Of a DNA stretch of 64,000 nt, positions 1-9,922 are shown one piece after another (within the stretch, counting starts at the first letter, position 1; each line of letters starts with the position of its first letter). Origin of the DNA: Polyporus tsugae (taxonomy: Eukaryota; Basidiomycota; Agaricomycetes; Polyporales; Polyporaceae); the NCBI GenBank assembly GCA_024305745.1, contig JAHRBS010000010.1, positions 255,501-319,500 of the forward strand, written 5' to 3'. The notes under the pieces are model-generated. The model did not search any database, was not told the DNA's origin, and saw nothing but the letters and a program-made list of their open reading frames with translations. The position numbers and the translations under genes are program-made.

Positions 1-480
1 CACGCCACCATGGGGAAATAGAGTGCAGAGGGAGTGGCAGCGCGCAGCTTGGCCGTGGTCTTTGCAGGATGTGAAGTCCAAGTTTTTCCCCGGCTGCGGT
101 ACTACTTGCAGGTCGACATGGGCTTTGCAATTGAGTTTGGTTGCAAGGCAGCTATCTCCGGGAATGGATTTGGCGTTAGACATAAATTGACGTTGAAGAA
201 ACTGGCGCCTCGTATTCCTAGTGACGTCGTCGACTGGTTCTCGGACACGCCCAATGGTGCGTACCGATACCATACCAGGACCCAGACTCATCTCGGCATC
301 CCGCCTCAGTCTCGGTCGAGAGTCGCCATTGGGTGGATGTTCTTACTGCACCCGCGACACAAGGAAGAGTCTGAACGGGACCGGTTTGAGGCGACCCGAG
401 TACTCGACGCCTCGCTCGACTACTTACGTTGAGCGTGTGCTTCACAAGCACCACTCGAGATGGATTTCCGTGAGGTTAAA
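1..480 (+). pseudogene. F-box/LRR-like protein, C-terminal fragment (frameshifted)
   Basis: The reading frame entering from the left edge encodes a stretch matching the C-terminal third of the F-box gene at 665-2008: an FPRLR..LQVDM segment, then SDVVDWF, then a VAIGWMF segment aligning with VVDWTKS and ITVAWMY of that gene. The frame stops at 430-432. The expected continuation (YVERVLHKHH, matching VVKRVIYRH in the intact gene) follows in another frame around 408-450, so at least one frameshift is present. The two copies point in opposite directions about 200 bp apart, which suggests an inverted duplication. The 5' part lies outside the window, so an intact gene with an unrecognised intron cannot be fully excluded. 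Confidence 0.55.
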
Positions 481-664
481 TACCAGTACTGAGGTTCAGG
501 GAGAGAGAACCCGTGGTCAAGGGGGAAGTGGGCGATATGGAGAGACATTGGACACGGGTATGAGATGGGGACGTCTGCATGGAGGTCTGATTGGCTTCTA
601 AGGATGACGTCTAGAAAGGTAAACACGAAAGAAACGCGTAGCTGGGACGGTATTTCGACCCAAG

Positions 665-2008
665 TTACACCCGCTTCCAATGGTCATCCCGCCTATCGAT
701 CACCTGTGTCTGATGAATCCTACCAGAGCTTCGCAGAGTCAGTGTCGTCGTAGGTATCTCCGTATGCCTGTAAATGACCCTCTTGACTACATCTCCCCAG
801 GTACGCAGCACTTCGAGTGCCGCTCTCTCCAAATACTCCTCCCAAGCATCTGCCCACGACACGGAGTAGAGCGAACTCTTCAGATAACCGGTGTACATCC
901 ACGCAACAGTGATGCGCGGTCCGGAAGACGATTTACGGGGGACACCGCCCCGGCTCTTGGTCCAATCGACCACGTTCGTGTTGAGATTGGGGACATCACC
1001 CTGCCAGTTGAAAGCGCCGTGATGAGTCAAGGCAGGTATGAGATGCCTGAGCGAGTGTAGGCTTACCTGGATCATATCCACCTGGAGAAAACGAAGACGA
1101 GGAAAAGTCTTCACGACGCTGTGCGGGGTCCATTGTGTACACCATCCGCCGAAATCGGGCCCCAGCCGGAGGCTGACGAGCCGCGGGAGACGAGTGATAA
1201 GGTCGAGCTCCAACGGACTGCAAGTTGGCCTATACAGATGCGTGAGACGGTTAGGTGTCGACATTCGTTGGTCTAGGAAGGGGGAGTGGTACCCAAGAAT
1301 GCGGAGAGAGGCGACGGGGGGCTTTAAATGTCCCGAGGGAAGGCCTCGAAAGGCACCGTCGTAAACAAAGTGAGATCCGGCGAGATCGAGCTCGTCGAGG
1401 TCGCCATGAGCTGCGAGGAAGATGTCGAGAAGGTCCATGGTAGTAATGGGTAGATTTGTCGCAAATCCACGCAGGGACGGGAAGCGCATTGCGAGGATGT
1501 AGTCACAGTTGCGCTGCCAGGCGCATCCCGGGTTAGACATGAGCGTGAGGTACCGCAGGTTGGACAAAATGGATAGGAAGGTGTGTCTATGTCCAAAGTC
1601 CAGCTCTGTCACGATCACTTGGGTTACGAATTGTTCGCGCCCGGGACACATCTCTAGCGACCTGTTGAACACGGCCATGGCGCGATCCCCCTTGAGGGTG
1701 ATGGTGTGATAAAGCGCACGTCCAGCGATGTCGTAGAACACGTGGTTGACCTGCATGAACCGGGCCAATGTGCGCTGATCCGGGATGAAGGTCAGAATCT
1801 CAATCCAGAGCTCGACAGGTAGCTCCAATATGGCAGAGATAGTGCGAGGACATTCTAAAAGATATGAGTCCAGAACAAGACCATTCGTAAGTAAGAGATC
1901 GCAGGATAGTGTTTGCGACGTCTCACCGTCGTTCCGTAAGCCGGACCGTTTTCCGATATCCTTTCTTTTGAATGCTACTAGCCATATGAGCGACAAGCTA
2001 ATGGTCAT
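665..2008 (-). CDS. F-box domain protein with degenerate leucine-rich C-terminus
   Basis: Up to 447 aa. An F-box-like motif begins about 65 residues in (LELPVELWIEILTFIPDQ, then RTLARFMQVNHVFYDIAGRALY). It would bind Skp1 and so place the protein in an SCF ubiquitin ligase; the rest, with RLTHLYRP and LPRLVSLRLG stretches, resembles the irregular LRR substrate-binding region of the expanded basidiomycete F-box families. The open frame contains a probable 66-bp intron at 1001-1066 (GTAAGC donor, a TTGACT-type branch point, CAG acceptor). Because 66 is divisible by three and has no stop, retention would merely add 22 residues. The start is uncertain: the 50-60 residues before the F-box look non-homologous and may be intronic or UTR. 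The substrate is unknown. Paralogous debris lies at 1-480 and 21940-23133. Confidence 0.7.
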   Translation of the reverse strand: MTISLSLIWLVAFKRKDIGKRSGLRNDGETSQTLSCDLLLTNGLVLDSYLLECPRTISAILELPVELWIEILTFIPDQRTLARFMQVNHVFYDIAGRALYHTITLKGDRAMAVFNRSLEMCPGREQFVTQVIVTELDFGHRHTFLSILSNLRYLTLMSNPGCAWQRNCDYILAMRFPSLRGFATNLPITTMDLLDIFLAAHGDLDELDLAGSHFVYDGAFRGLPSGHLKPPVASLRILGYHSPFLDQRMSTPNRLTHLYRPTCSPLELDLITRLPRLVSLRLGPDFGGWCTQWTPHSVVKTFPRLRFLQVDMIQVSLHSLRHLIPALTHHGAFNWQGDVPNLNTNVVDWTKSRGGVPRKSSSGPRITVAWMYTGYLKSSLYSVSWADAWEEYLERAALEVLRTWGDVVKRVIYRHTEIPTTTLTLRSSGRIHQTQVIDRRDDHWKRV

Positions 2009-2630
2009 GGATACTGCAAGCGAAAAGGAGGGCCTTCTTCTGGGACTCGCGGTCAGTCAGGAACTCGGAGAGAATGGTGGGGGTTGTGGGTTAAGCTTGT
2101 GCGGACGGCTCCACCACACCTGTCTGCGAAGACAACTAAGGAACATCAGTATTGCCTCGAACCTTATAAGCCCCAGTATGCGAAAAGGCATTGCTGAAGC
2201 CACACATATCATCAACATCATTGACACAGTGAAGCTTCTTGCCGTCACCAATCTGTCACTGTCAGCAGCGCAAGAACCTGAAACATATTGGTGACATATG
2301 GGTGCATACACGATACGGGCCATAAGTGTGGTAAAGGAAAGCAGAGACGAAGCGAGATGATATACGACGAGCAGCAAAGCAGACTGAACGGGACGCGCAG
2401 GCGGGATAGAACAACACATCTTACAACCGCTACGGGCGGTGATTAGGTTGAGGAGGATAGGCGGACGTATGATATCTAGATCTCGACCCGATTGCAACTG
2501 TACACCCCACGTTAGCATCCGCGTACACGCTCTGCCATGACCTGAAAGTACTCACAATAGCAGACGTTCTGCGATAGCAATAAAGATACAGTTATGAACC
2601 CATAATGTTGGACGACACCAAGACGATGAT
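2009..2630. other. Intergenic, no gene seen
   Basis: About 620 bp between the upstream side of the F-box gene and the 3' end of the coiled-coil gene. A 153-codon open stretch on the minus strand (2057-2518) has hydrophobic patches but no recognisable motif, and I do not support it. The 5' exon and promoter of the F-box gene could lie here. Confidence 0.5.
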
Positions 2631-5600
2631 CTAGCCAGTGCTCTTGCGTTTTCTCGGGGAAACGGCGGTGTTGTCCATGTCCATGGACTCAAGCCCCTGC
2701 TTGGTCTCGCGGATCTCTTCGGGGGTCATCTCCAACATCGGCTGTACCGACAGCGGGTGCGCCTTCTCAACATGCTCTGTGAGAATATGACCGGGAGCAT
2801 TGGAGGCGAACTTGGTCGAAGGACACCCAGGGACCTCCTTGTGGCGCCGTCTGGGATTTCAGGATGCGGAAATCAACACCCAAACTATTACGCAGATTAT
2901 GGACAGAGAGACGCACTCGCAGAATCGGCACTGGTAGTAGCCGGACCCAACCCGACGATAGACCAAATCGATGTGGTTGAGGCCGAGCTTGTTCCTAGGC
3001 AGTTCAGGCTTGGAAGGGCTCGCCGCCGGGACTTCGGTCGGTAGCTGCACTGCATTGGTCGGCGAGGGCAGAGATAAGTTGATGCCGGCAAGAGCATTGA
3101 CAACTGGCGTGACAGGCGGCGGTACTTGCGGAGGAAGTACAAAAGGAGATACCGAGGAAAGCGAAGACGGAGGTGTGGATACTGAAAGAGGTGGGCGGGT
3201 GGCCGTCGAGGTAGACCGCATTGGATGAGGCAGGGGAGGCGGTACAGACGATGATGGTGAAGGGTTTGCTGACGGAGGCGGAGATGAAGGCGCTGGTGTG
3301 GACGGAGGCGGTGGTACTGATGGAGGCAGTGGCGAACACACTACAGAGGGAGGTTGTGCTTCTTCCGCAGATTGAGGTTGTGTGGCCTTTGAGGTCGAAG
3401 ACAGAGCAGGGGCAACGGTGACAGAGGCAGGAGCGGGAGCAACGATAATAGGCGCTTGTTGGTGTCCGATTTCGGGGCGATGAGCGGGATATGGAATGGG
3501 GGGACGAATGCTGAAGGGCGACGGAGATACAGGAGTAAGCAATCCCGTGGCTAGAGTAGGTTCGTCGTTCGTAACAAGTCGCAGGCTAGAAGGCACCACT
3601 TGTCCCAGCTCCGGCAAGCGCTCGCCCTGGTCGCTGACGGCGTTTGACGTAGGTTCGGTGCCGAGAGCCCGAGATGGCTCGGTAACTTCGCCATCCTCGC
3701 GACCAGGTTCAATGCCTGAGGACACAGGTGTCGGCGTCGCCATTCTCTGGTCTGCCTCGAACGCCAATGTCTCCTGCGACGTCATTGCTTCGGCGGCGTC
3801 GATCAACGAACGCAGGAACGCCTCGTTCAACTCCTCCTTCGAGTCGCCGTCGTCCATCACGACGTCCCGTGCTGTAAGTCCCTCGACTTCGTCCTCCGTC
3901 CGCTGCCTCTTGTTCGGCGTTTCCTGCCGATCGTTCCACTCCGGCTCGACAGTGCGCTTCCTCTCTTCAAGAGGATCGCCGTCCGGAGGCTGGTGTGATA
4001 GCGGGGGGAGGTCCGGCGCGACTTTGGCTGGGGACTCGGTCATGTCGCAATCGTACGTGAGGTCAATGATGTCGAGCTCTCCCGTGACATCCGTATGGCC
4101 TAGTTCCGGAATTGAGGAAAGTACGGCCGACTGCAATCCATCTACCTCCTCTAGCTTCGGGCCACGCGTGCTCGCATCGACATCCAAAGATTGTACACCG
4201 TTCGTGACATGAGTTGGCGGTTTTTGAGCGATCTGTCCGTTGTCGAAGGAAGTGTTTCGGCTCTGGGATGAGAGGTATGGAGGAGGGGTAGGCGGAATCT
4301 GATTGAATGGAGAATTGTCGACGCGCATGGATGATGGTGCTGCAGCCGCCTCTGATGGCGGCGCCGGTTGCTGATGTGTCCAAATGAGGCTCAACACGAC
4401 GGACAAGGGCGAAGAGGACTCACTTGAACGGAGATTGATTGGGGACGTTGACGTTGACGTTCGCGATCAGTTTGGTCTCGCTTCTTCTGCTTGCGGACCT
4501 TGAGGTCCCGCACGAGAGCTATGAAGTTGAATATACGGCATTCAGTAAACGACTACTACGCTATTCATTCATTCGATCAGGATAGCCTGTACATACCGAA
4601 CGCAACGTCGTCATCAACGTCGGTAGGGGAGTGAGGCTCTTTCACCACGACATGCTCTTCCTTCACCTGGACACCCGCAACCGGGTCTGCTACACCTTGC
4701 GTTGCCGCCGGAAACTCCGACTTCACACCCTGCGCGCCTGTAGAATGCTGCAGGAGCGATTGAGGCACGGTTTGCGTGCGATACTGCAGCACAGCGTGAA
4801 GCGCAATCGTCGCCTTCTCCCTCAGCTGCGCGTTCGTCTCCTTCAACGCGACCATCTCCTGTTGGAGGGCGTCGTGGTCAGCCTTGAGCTGGTAGTGTTC
4901 GACTACGAGCTTTGGCAAGTTTTCGTTCATCTTGCGGATATCCTCCAGCGCCGCCTCACGCTCCTTCTTCAGCTGCTCGCAGCGCCCCAGCGCCCGGTCA
5001 CGCTCTGTGCAAACATGCGCGAACTCGTCGCGTAACGAGGCCAGATGGACCTGCGCCTCGACTGCTTTCGTCTCGGACTTGACGAACATCGCATGCGCCT
5101 TCGACAGCTCTTTGGTGAACGCAATGTGCACCGCGCTCAACGAGTCTGCCATGGAGTCGCGCATCGGCTCGAGGATCAAACGCGCTTGCTGATTGGCTGA
5201 CTGCGACATCATCGCCATCACGTCGCGGGCAGGTGAAGGCGAGGGGTTGGATGGACCAGCAGACGTCCCGGGAGGAGTGGGAAGAGTGTTACGGGGCTGT
5301 GAGGGAGCCGATGCATGCATTTGAGGGAATTGAGGGTGAGGAGCGGATGCAGGCGCGGATTGGAGAGAAGCCATAGCCGGAGAATTTCGCTCTGGACCGC
5401 GCGGCTGCGGGTGAGGCCGCGGCTGCTCAGGGGCTTGTGGCATACCATTTTGCCTGCCAGGCGCGTTGTGGGTCTGCGAGACCTGAGAGGTCTGTGATGG
5501 ACCCGCGTTCAGCGACGGCATGGACGCTCGACGGCCGTCGTGAGAAACGCTCTGTGCGTGGTTCGCAGGAGATGCGGGATAATGACCGTGGCCGGCGATC

Positions 5601-7523
5601 ACTTGCGCGTAGCCGTTGTTGAACTGTGGCTGAGGGTACGGAGAGTATTGTGCCTGCGACGTAGAGTTGGAACGCATGGGCCCGGGTCCAGCTTGAGAGT
5701 TGCGGTAGTATCCTTGAGGTACGTTCTAATGGAATAGCATTTGTCAGCATTGCACGAATTTACGGAGGAATAGTTCCAACAAGACTCCGAAACATGTTCA
5801 ACTGGAAGGCGGTGGTAATCGGCGAATAGCAAACCATCGAGAACACCAGAGCAAATTGTCGGAAGTACGCAGACAAAACGAGCTCTACAGCATACAGTGC
5901 TGCCCGAGCCAAGCGTTCTGAGAACCCATACCGGAATCGTGCATGAGAGGACTCCTGAGGCCGATGTGCATGAATTTTATCCCGTGCGTTGAACACGTCC
6001 TTTGTCAAGGCAAAATGGGAGTTTTCATCTGACTCTCCGCCATCATCTCGGGGGCAACCTCCCAGGGACGTCACCCCCCAACACGGCGGCCAGCTCCCAG
6101 TGGCTTGAGCTACACCATGAATCTTCACGGCTAAAACGCACTCCATAAAAGTGGGAGTGTTCGAAAGTCGCCTGGCGTAGTGACTCACCAGATGCACCGA
6201 CGTGCCGCATTAGCACTGAGCTTTCAGCGGCCGCGCCGTCTCTGGACAGAGGCATCCGCGATGCCTGAGTAGCCACCGGGCCGCAGCCCTTATGCGCACG
6301 GAGCCCCCCCCCCCCCCCCCCGGACGCTGCCTGCGTGGGAGATACTTCGTCGTCGTGCAGGGAAAGAATCTAGAGTGGCTTCCCCTCCCGCTTCTATGAG
6401 ATTTAGCGGCATCTCCTCCTATTTTCCTTTTCAGATGGTGCCCAAAACAAGCTGGATCTGAGACGACAACCTTGTGTATGTCTCGGCCACATGTGTTTAG
6501 CATGCGACTGGAAGGGCAAATAGGGAGAGAATGAGGAGGCCCGTCTCCCAGCGCTTTACTGTTCGAGGGAAGGGGGCAGCGAAAACCTAAAGCGTCTGCA
6601 ACATGGCGTACGGGGGTGAGAAGGAGAAGAACACCGGTGCCACTTAACCCCCATTTCGACGTATGTAGACCCGCGTCATGCCTTGACTGCGCCCATCGAG
6701 GAGCGAACGAGGTTGGAGAAATGCGTGCGAAAACATTAAAAACCACGCACAGCACAAGGAGAAACCGCTGATTCCGGGCTTTCGAGGGTCGCTTTGCGCA
6801 GGAAAGGAAACATCAGGTCGCGTCAAAGTCACAACACTGACATGGCGTGCACCCCGACATTCCGCAAGCCGTAACATGTCCGTAGAATGCTCGTGGAGTC
6901 CTTTGTGGCATGCACAAAGAGCGAAGCGCGCTCAAGCGCCCTGCCATGCAAGACACCAAGGTGATTGCACGAACATGTCGCGACCAGCACCATCTCAGGA
7001 TGCACGCCGTGTGAGCTCTGCTACGGAGGAGTCGATGACGGGACTATGGATCACAAAGAAATAGGCATGACATCGCTAATCCTCGACATCGCGCAGAAAG
7101 CCGAATTCCGAGAAGGGGGACACGTGGGACAAGAGGGCTTCCAAGGCATACAAAAACTGAAGAGCACATACCTGAACGTTCTGACCAGGATCTGGGTGCC
7201 CAGAGGAACCGCTCGGACGCGCGTTTTGAGGCATCCCAGCATACGACTGCATCTGGGGCGGCTGCTCGCCGCCGCAAAGGTTCCTTTGTTAGAGCGGAAC
7301 GAACGCTCCTGTGTGATTGATGTCGGGCACTCACCTGGAAACCGGCCGCGCTCTGGCCCGCCATGCGGAGGTCCTGCACGGACACGGGCTGGGAGACGGA
7401 CAAAGCAGTCCCTCCTGCTCCTGGTGTGTGTGGGTGGTGGGTCTGGGACGCTTGTGGGACGCCGGCGATGTGTCCGGGGCGAGGCGCAATGTGCGTGAAG
7501 GGTGGTGGGTGCTCCCTCTGCAT
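2631..7523 (-). CDS. Large proline/glutamine-rich coiled-coil protein with C-terminal C2H2-like finger
   Basis: Six exons keep frame: 7523-7335, 7261-7172 (or from 7264), 5725-4597, 4518-4424, 4370-2917, 2850-2631, giving about 1058 aa. Order: a Pro/Gln/Ser-rich N-terminus; a coiled coil at roughly residues 265-405 (heptads in QLKADHDALQQEMVALKE); a basic linker (DLKVRKQKKRDQTDRER); a long disordered Pro/Ser/Thr region; and a C-terminal cluster, CRFCERRHK, then HILTEHVEKAH, spaced like a zinc-binding finger and built only after splicing out 2851-2916. The tail SPRKRKST resembles a nuclear signal. I do not recognise the protein; nuclear or chromatin/transcription work is an inference. Oddity: intron 2 (5726-7171) is about 1.45 kb against 50-80 bp elsewhere. 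An alternative first exon inside that intron is possible. Confidence 0.75.
6304..6321. repeat. 18-bp poly-C tract inside a long intron
   Basis: An uninterrupted run of 18 C (G on the coding strand of the host gene) lies mid-way in the 1.45 kb intron. Such tracts are length-unstable, and the count may be a sequencing artefact. Confidence 0.9.
6935..7005 (+). repeat. Dispersed repeat, copy 1
   Basis: A segment containing aagcgccctgccatgca, then gaca-caagg-gatt, then catgtc and gc-ccatct, recurs at 54145-54215 with an estimated 75-80% identity by eye. Its nature is unknown; a transposon relic or MITE-like sequence is the likeliest reading. Confidence 0.5.
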
Positions 7524-9922
7524 ACCGGATGCCGATAGATGAGCGGATGGGGAACGAGGAGGGGGTAGACGTCGACTAGAACGAGGGGGGCATTAGGATT
7601 ACGAGTGTATGATATGTACGTGCGGGAAAAGAAGCTTGGCGCCAAAGGGAGATCCGCTACAACAAACGAATAAGGAAGTATCAACTGCATTGATGACCAA
7701 TTATATCTCGGCAATCCTCGCGTTTACATAAAAACCCCTGCCGCCTTCTACGCTGATTTAACTTCTTCTCTTTACAGCTAACTGCAAAAACATAGATCGA
7801 CCTGGCCGGCGCGAGCGGGCGTGGCATGTTTGGCCACCTGCCTGAAATGGTAGGCCGAGGCGAGGGCCTCGTCGCCGTTTGTCGCGAACGCCGATGCGTC
7901 GGGATGCGGGACCAGTGCCTTGTTCGCACTAAGCGCTAGGTCTCTCGGCGCTTCGTTTCAACCGCACGTTCAACTCCCTCGACCACGTCCGGGAGGGGTT
8001 TGAGTTGATAAAATTGTAGATCCATGTCCACCACACACGCCTGTACCAAAATAACGACCCCCGTCTTGATCTGGACGTCAGTATCATACGTATGTGCCGG
8101 AATATTGAGCGCCTCGGCCTACCATTTCAGGTAGGTGGCCAAACATGCCACGCCCGCTCACGCGGGCCAGGTCGATCTATGTTTTTGCAGTTAGCTGTAA
8201 TCTTCGGCAATCCTCGGGCTCGTCCACCGCACTCCACCAGCATTTTGAGGTATGTCCCCAATGTTCTGGATTCTTCGGGACCTCGGAGTTCGCTGAGAAT
8301 AGAGAGGAAGTCGAAGTTTGTACATAATTCGCCCGCCAGCTGCCCGCGCCCAAGTCTCGTGTTCGACGTTGGACAGCACTGCCGTAAGTGCATCTCACGG
8401 TCACAAATCCTTCGCTCATGTCCTACCGTTCAGGGTTTGCGGCGATGTGTATCTAGAAGTCCATCTGATAAATTCAGCTTGACCACGGTCCCGCAGTTTC
8501 CCTTTCCAAGATGCGGCCGCCACGGTCGTGTCGGAGGCATCGGATCGATGCCTGCCTCGTGTGTGCTCTGGAACTGAGGGCAACACGATCCGGGGTCGCA
8601 AGCCATAAGACCGAACAAACGCAAAAGTGCGCGCGCTGCTACGTAAGTGCACTACGTCGCCGTTGCGTTCAGTATAGGACGCCTTTGTTCGGGCAAAGAG
8701 GAAGCTTCCATGCACGGTTACACAGCGGCTCAGTGTTCCGCGTTGGATTGGTTGGGGTTGCCGGCTGTTCAAATGTTCCTTGTATGTTTACGATTTCGCA
8801 GCTGACATGGTGTTCTCTGACAACGGTCATTGCCGTTGCAGACTCTCAAGCTCAGGGAGATCCCGAAACGAAGCAGCGGTCATGTCCGGAATGCCTCTGT
8901 TACAAAAATGACGGGTCTCAGGGAAGCAGAACCAGCGCGGTGAATGAACTATACTTGACCGCGAGGTGAGTCACTCGAGCTCAAGAGTGCTTCTTGACGT
9001 TGACACGGCTATCCCATGACTCGGAGGACCGAGGGTACAAACCCTGGTGGTCCCGCCGTCCCTGTTGTATATCGAGAAGCGAAACATGCGCAAACATGGC
9101 TGTGGCAGCATCACTGACATGAGGGCTACGTTTTCGTTTCTCAGGTTCATTCCCGGTGGACCTGCGGAGAAGCGAAAGGTGTGGCTACACCCGCGATGTC
9201 CTGCGCCAGTGGCACGAACTGGCAGCGGCCGCTCGTTAAAACAGGTTCGGAATTCAATATTCATCCTTGGAGCTCGTCCCTGCTTTTGTCATGTCGCTCG
9301 AGGCACCGCACTGAACTAGGAATGGCATTCTTGTGTTTATCTTGGATGATTGACGAACGATAGAGAACGGCGGGTGTGCGTCCCGCATACGTCGAGAGCC
9401 ACTCAAAATCAAGTGGGATTGGGTGCCCGTTGCTAGCCGTTAATCCAATAATGAAATAACCGAACATGAAGCTTTGAGGGCAGATGCCTCCTGTCACATC
9501 AATGGCTCGTGTTGTGAAGCGTGTCCTCCACACGAGTTCTCTGGACTGGAATGCGGCGGCCTGGACTTGTCGCATATATACTGGGCCCTGCTTAGCTTTC
9601 GGGTCACCTCTGTACTGTCCATTGCCAAGACTCCCGACATAGTCATGATTGATTGCCATTCGCTACCACTCGCGAGCCCGTGCCACGTCTGACGATGGAA
9701 ATCCCAAGAACAAGCTGGTACGCGGTACGACCAAATTCACCGCACTCGACCTAGTCTTTATCTACTGGGGGCGTCTAAGGTACCCTTGGAGATTTGAAAT
9801 AGAGACTGCACGTGCATATGTCTACGCGTCAATAGATGCAAACAACGCGTCGCATCCGAACCAAGCGTCACACGGTCGTGCACTGCGTTCCTGCTTAGCG
9901 CCACCGTCCTCCTCTGCTCGCC
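7524..9922. other. 2.4 kb without a supported gene
   Basis: Between the 5' end of the coiled-coil gene and the 5' end of the helicase, so it should hold two divergent promoters. Open stretches of up to about 160 codons occur in several frames without recognisable motifs or coherent splice chains. The only strong structure is the inverted repeat at 7772-8200 and its associated 13-bp direct repeat. Confidence 0.6.
7772..8200. repeat. 91-bp inverted repeat with about 247-bp loop
   Basis: Left arm 7772-7862 and right arm 8110-8200 are reverse complements over 91 bp with about three mismatches. The left arm begins ttacagctaactgcaaaaac; the right arm ends gtttttgcagttagctgtaa. The sequence tcggcaatcctcg occurs at 7708-7720 and again at 8204-8216, immediately after the right arm. 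This could be a foldback/MITE element, a rearranged duplication or a hairpin-RNA locus. No reading frame spans it. Confidence 0.85.

Noticed and set aside
8975..9060. Possible tRNA (a gagggtacaaaccct stem-loop).
   Set aside because: No acceptor stem, D-arm or GGTTCGA-type T-loop could be assembled. No tRNA or rRNA was found elsewhere.
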